In this document: positions 7,401 to 9,398 of the stretch, piece by piece
How the letters are laid out: each line of letters starts with the position of its first letter
How positions within the stretch are numbered: position 1 is the first letter of the stretch
Assembly: GCA_028293365.1 (NCBI GenBank)
Contig: JAQGOX010000093.1
Location: 1-9,398 of the forward strand
Source of the DNA: Verrucomicrobiales bacterium
Lineage (GTDB): Bacteria; Verrucomicrobiota; Verrucomicrobiia; Limisphaerales; SXQI01
Direction of reading: 5' to 3'
DNA: 9,398 bases
Made by a program: the position numbers and the translations under genes
The notes under the pieces: model-generated
Database searches by the model: none
Seen by the model: the letters and a program-made list of their open reading frames with translations, nothing else
What the model was told of the DNA's origin: nothing

Positions 7401-7807
7401 AAGCATTCAACTTTGAAACCATCCGAGGAGCAGCCTGGGTCAATTCACCGGCTCTGATTCAGGCGGATACGATTTCAGACGAATGGAAAATCCAATTCTT
7501 TGGAAGCACGGCTAATCCGGCGGCGGCTTCCACGGCAGATCCAGATGGAGACGGGTTGACGAATTACCAGGAGTATTTAGCGGGCACGAATCCGGCTGGT
7601 TTCGACTGGAACTGCCAGGTTTCTGGAGATTCCTTCAGGGTCCGCTATTTCGCGAATGCTGGCACGATTTGCACTGTCGAACGCAGTTCCGATCTCGAGC
7701 ACTGGCAGGTGGTCGCCACAGTTTCGGGGGATAACGCATTGCACGAATATGCTGAGCAAAGCGCCGCGCATGAATTTCAATATTACCGTGTTAAAGTTGC
7801 ACCTTAA
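4445..7807 (+). CDS. Large secreted NHL-propeller protein with chitobiase-like, cohesin-like and dockerin-like modules
   Basis: The protein has 1120 residues and starts 12 nt after the secretin stop; ATG 4463 is an alternative start. A signal peptide at about 14-36 gives a likely cut in VFG/QA. Cys31 is a poor lipobox. Modules in order: six NHL repeats (about 58-346, each with an IYVAD-like strand), making one beta propeller; two tandem chitobiase/Fn3-associated units (about 372-450 and 464-545, each with FYTxDGxxPT); a cohesin-like beta domain (about 563-720); a dockerin-like double loop (about 725-820); a second cohesin-like domain (about 858-998); a DPDGDGLTNYQEYLAGTNP calcium-loop linker (1032-1050); and a terminal beta domain (about 1051-1120). 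No catalytic domain is recognised. A role in adhesion, scaffolding or carbohydrate binding at the cell surface is inferred. Its position after the secretin suggests it is made with that machine and possibly exported by it. The exact function is unknown. Confidence 0.85.
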   Translation: MLSPVTMAAEKIIRGRWTAQIFCFLLTFCACESVFGQAIVKTIGGAFAGYVDGDNNSSQFNNPAGCAVDRNGNLYIADLNNNVVRLLRTSDDLVSTFIPPLNRANPLSQPVAVAVDSVTNIYVVNQGNGTVLRFDRFGNTTATVASQLLQPTAVGVGSDFSVYVTELNGRVLRYTTNSSGSYNPAIELFRVSDLGTQLRGVAVLNSGQVIVTDSGWNVIRLYQPQVGLSILSGIANRNGDFADGARGIARFNQPWQVARVGTNGTVAVADRFNHRVRAVACDGTTTTLYGIDPALWETAPDPDSGIYPGWADGSTQFAEAREPVGVAVSEGLILYTTEAYYHLARSVTGLSYPAGDCGSGNGGTNVIPSSVPIPVLNPNSGFFPNGVTITVTASNTLAGFGPDAEIFYTLDGTEPTRSSLPVQISGGVGTIFIPGPIDLSQIRVKVFIGAASSPTTPGQPTKIPVPVITPGSGYFPMGTKITVTASNSPSGFVAGTQLFYTTDGSDPTTNSPSVLLNPDGTGTIIWHNALADLSSLRIKAFDGPNQGPTISGGTFVSSTASVLGEVGIAGGLGNGQILAGIGSSNVIAVVANMKSGVPLRSLQFVAEVVPIGSAPAATPPYGLHALLISTNDFIQVRSATLAPATAIAGNIGSTNRIAIAYFGTNSFLVQNSAVVSMLALQVPPNASEGDEYEIRISQISGTTDGVQNRVALSSMPVRRIHIQNLSYLVGDSASGFWYNAGDFGDEFLDNSDVNNALFASLGLRVPYSGSDVFNAMDAFPAPRTDGPPTARAGGDNQIRFLDWQTILNRSLGFDQNNWRRQWSAGGVRIAAPTVISGTPLVAAESLAMSGSGTVWNKDAILTAGTVANVAQGNVAHVPIYLASKANVSVVGLQFLAYVDGSPAVPNVQFTPASGMPAPDISGNSVPGAGVIGSGLYCAWSIDSFVTEPAATTLLGYLDFQIPLNAGNSQSYTIRFGNADGAGSEEQAFNFETIRGAAWVNSPALIQADTISDEWKIQFFGSTANPAAASTADPDGDGLTNYQEYLAGTNPAGFDWNCQVSGDSFRVRYFANAGTICTVERSSDLEHWQVVATVSGDNALHEYAEQSAAHEFQYYRVKVAP
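4616..5482 (+). repeat. Six NHL repeats (first propeller)
   Basis: Six degenerate repeats encode residues about 58-88, 106-135, 149-175, 196-222, 250-278 and 318-346 of the 1120-residue protein. The core pattern is F/L-x-x-P-x-x-V-A-V-D, then I-Y-V/I-A-D, then N-x-V/I-R, as in FNNPAGCAVD, LYIADLNNNVVRL. Repeats 1 and 5 are closest to consensus; repeats 2-4 and 6 have lost the D-x-x-N element in part. Six blades is the usual NHL propeller count, so the fold is probably complete. NHL propellers generally mediate binding rather than catalysis. Confidence 0.8.
5558..6088 (+). repeat. Tandem chitobiase/Fn3-associated modules
   Basis: Two modules, offset by 92 residues, encode residues about 372-450 and 464-545. 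Each opens with PVPVI/L-x-P-x-S/G-G-F/Y-F-P-x-G, continues with ITVTASN, then FYTxDGxxPT, and ends in IRVKVF or LRIKAF. This is the pattern of the chitobiase C-terminal/Fn3-associated family that often decorates secreted proteins. The conserved core is clearly duplicated, while the ends have diverged. Confidence 0.78.
6131..7438 (+). other. Cohesin-like / dockerin-like / cohesin-like module block
   Basis: The block encodes residues about 563-998. The two flanking beta domains each begin with a strand of the kind IAVVANMKSG or AHVPIYLASK, continue with LQFVAEV or LQFLAYV, and end with a strand pair such as LALQVPPNASEGDEYEIRIS or LDFQIPLNAGNSQSYTIRF, which is the cohesin-fold outline. Between them lies a paired acidic loop, GDFGDEFLDNSDVNNAL (741-757) and GGDNQIRFLDWQTIL (793-807), which resembles a dockerin repeat pair with loops shortened by about one residue. 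The fold assignments come from pattern reading only. Calcium binding and true cohesin-dockerin pairing are not shown. Confidence 0.5.
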
Positions 7808-9398
7808 ATCTGCTCGTTATTTTCGCCTCGCTCTGTCGCGTGTTGGGTTACTCGCGCTGATGCTCGGCGGTTTTGCGCGTCCCATTCAGGCTCAATCGGT
7901 CGATATCATTTTGAGCACGAATCTCTTCGAGCCGAGTTCGATTTCCATCGATCAGGGAGGCAGCTATTACATCGCGGATAGCGCTAACAATCGAATCGTA
8001 AAATTCGACATCACCACTCGTAATTCAACGGCTTTTTCCGGTTTCGGAGGCCCGGCCAATTTCGGCGCCATCGACGGCGGCCGCCAGGAGGCTCGTTTTT
8101 TTGATCCGGAAGGAATCGTTGCACTCACCAATGGGTTTGTGGTGGCGGACACCGGCAATCATTTAATTCGTTTCGTCGGTACAAATGGCGATGTGCAAAC
8201 CATCGCAGGCGATGTTGCTTTGGCCCAGGCGTCGATCGATTCCGGATTGCCGCCTGATACCTATGGGTTTAGAGACGGTGTGGGTGCTGCCGCGCAATTC
8301 AATTCCCCCACGGCGGTAGCCTGGGATGGAAATGATACGATTTACATCGCGGACACGCAGAACGACGCAGTTCGAAAGTTGAGGTTATCGGACCGCACGG
8401 TCTCCACGGCCGCAACTGGCTTCTCCAGCCCAAACGGCATTGCGGTGGGACATGATGGGCGGATTTACGTTTCAGATACCGGGAACAACGCCATTAAGAT
8501 TATCGAAACCAATGGCAGCGTGACACTTTTGGCGGGTGGAAACAGCCGTTTTGCCAGCGGCTACGCAGACAACCAGAATGGAACTCGGGCTCTTTTTGCG
8601 GCACCGCGCGGACTTTTCTTCGTGGACAGCAATTTCCAGTTGTTGGTGGCGGATTCCGGTAACGCTGTAATTCGACGAGTTAGCGACACCCGTCAAACGG
8701 TTCGTGGGGTGGATACACTTGTGGGTTCCAGCGGCGGCCTGCAAAACCCTGTTGCGCTGGCTCGGGACGACGATGGGAGCATCATTATCGTCGATCGCGC
8801 CGCCAATGCGATCGAAGCCTTTCGAGGTGCCGGTTTGCAATTGCAAGTTTCAAGTCCGCAAATCGGCTCGGTTACTCTGACGAATGACCCGGTCTGCGCT
8901 CTAAACAATCCCGCTGGCACTCTTTTTGCAGAGATGACGGAGTCCATCACAAACAGTATTTATAACAACGATTTGACGATTGCGATCCAGCCCGAGCATG
9001 TCGGTGGCATCGACCTGGGAATCCAAACGTATTATACTATCGGTCCGACCGATCCTTTGAATCCCATTCCGGATCCGACTAGTTCTGACGCAAGTCCGCC
9101 AAAATTTTTCGACTGCCAGATTGGCTTGCCCGAGACGATCTTGTTCCCGGTTCGGCCTGATATGACGATCAAAGCGGTTAGCACACGTGTTGACCGGCGA
9201 CCGAGCCCTGTTATCACTGCGCGAATTCGCTTTCAGGTGGCCAATCCGCGAGTGATTGGGGATAGTGCTTCGGCGTTCAACTTGGAGAGCAGTACCACAA
9301 ATGCAGTGATTTGGTATACTTTCGGTCTCAAAGAAAATGAAGTTCCCGACCCCACAAATGCGTCTCCTTCCATTCGTTACAGCGGCAAGCCGGTTAAT
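7770..9398 (+). CDS. Second secreted NHL-propeller protein, 3' end outside the window
   Basis: The frame is open for 543 codons from the ATG at 7770 to the window edge without a stop. It overlaps the previous gene by 38 nt in another frame; GTG 7788 and TTG 7797 are alternative starts with smaller overlaps. A hydrophobic stretch (VGLLALMLGGF, 25-35) preceded by basic residues and followed by PIQA/QS makes a signal peptide. Six NHL repeats follow at about 53-80, 108-136, 176-205, 218-246, 274-304 and 323-352, better kept than in the upstream gene (IYIADTQNDAVRKL, IYVSDTGNNAIKI). After the propeller, two divergent chitobiase/Fn3-associated units begin at about 385 (YYTIGPTDPL, then MTIKAVST) and about 492 (IWYTFGLKENEVPDP). 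It is a partial paralogue of its neighbour, probably co-transcribed, secreted and non-catalytic so far as seen. What follows beyond residue 543 is unknown. Confidence 0.85.
   Translation, partial: MNFNITVLKLHLKSARYFRLALSRVGLLALMLGGFARPIQAQSVDIILSTNLFEPSSISIDQGGSYYIADSANNRIVKFDITTRNSTAFSGFGGPANFGAIDGGRQEARFFDPEGIVALTNGFVVADTGNHLIRFVGTNGDVQTIAGDVALAQASIDSGLPPDTYGFRDGVGAAAQFNSPTAVAWDGNDTIYIADTQNDAVRKLRLSDRTVSTAATGFSSPNGIAVGHDGRIYVSDTGNNAIKIIETNGSVTLLAGGNSRFASGYADNQNGTRALFAAPRGLFFVDSNFQLLVADSGNAVIRRVSDTRQTVRGVDTLVGSSGGLQNPVALARDDDGSIIIVDRAANAIEAFRGAGLQLQVSSPQIGSVTLTNDPVCALNNPAGTLFAEMTESITNSIYNNDLTIAIQPEHVGGIDLGIQTYYTIGPTDPLNPIPDPTSSDASPPKFFDCQIGLPETILFPVRPDMTIKAVSTRVDRRPSPVITARIRFQVANPRVIGDSASAFNLESSTTNAVIWYTFGLKENEVPDPTNASPSIRYSGKPVN
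7925..8825 (+). repeat. Six NHL repeats (second propeller)
   Basis: Six repeats encode residues about 53-352 of the downstream protein. Each has the P-x-x-I/V-A element, a V/I-A-D or V-S-D strand and a N-x-I/V-R/K strand. Repeats 3 and 4 are near consensus. Loops carry G-x-x-D-G phrases (GAIDGGRQEARF, GFRDGVGAAAQF, GYADNQNGTRALF) just before blades, typical of secreted bacterial NHL propellers. The blade count equals that of the upstream protein. Confidence 0.82.

Noticed and set aside
8472..8846. A 124-codon open frame on the - strand.
   Set aside because: It is antisense to the well-supported second NHL propeller and encodes no family I recognise.
4625..8918. A 15-nt exact repeat (aacaatcccgctggc) at 4625-4639 and 8904-8918.
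   Set aside because: Both copies encode NNPAG in frame, but in different domains; flanking sequence does not match, so it is most likely chance plus shared codon use.

Overview
The window reads as a stretch of one bacterial chromosome, with all genes on the + strand and almost no intergenic DNA. The mix of proteins suggests a member of the Verrucomicrobiota, perhaps Pedosphaera/Limisphaerales-like. This is an inference from family resemblance: secreted NHL-repeat proteins with chitobiase-like modules, a DPDGDGLTNYQEYLAGTNP-type calcium-loop linker and a short C-terminal beta domain are typical there. No rRNA or other taxonomic marker is present.

Positions 2-4432 hold the end of pilM followed by pilN-, pilO-, pilP- and pilQ/gspD-like genes. 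This is the standard order of the type IV pilus (or related type II secretion) alignment complex. A cytoplasmic actin-like PilM binds the INLL peptide of PilN. The PilN and PilO inner-membrane proteins and the periplasmic PilP link it to an outer-membrane secretin. Spacing is 1 nt, an 8-nt overlap, 6 nt and 58 nt, as expected for a single transcript. Several members depart from textbook versions: PilN is about 100 residues longer than usual and looks internally duplicated, PilP has no lipobox cysteine, and the secretin carries two STN/N0-like modules and no AMIN domain.

Positions 4445-9398 hold two large secreted proteins encoded directly behind the secretin (12-nt gap, then a 38-nt gene overlap). 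Each has a signal peptide, six NHL repeats (one six-bladed propeller) and chitobiase/Fn3-associated modules. The first is complete at 1120 residues. It continues with a cohesin-like domain, a dockerin-like double loop, a second cohesin-like domain, a calcium-loop linker and a terminal beta domain. The second runs off the window after 543 codons without a stop. Neither shows a recognisable catalytic domain, so surface or adhesive roles are more likely than enzymatic ones.

The most interesting point is the tight linkage of the pilus/secretin operon to these two propeller-containing surface proteins. They could be cargo, tip adhesins or envelope partners of the machine. No RNA gene, mobile element, CRISPR array, promoter or terminator could be supported. 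There is no gene-free stretch longer than 58 nt.
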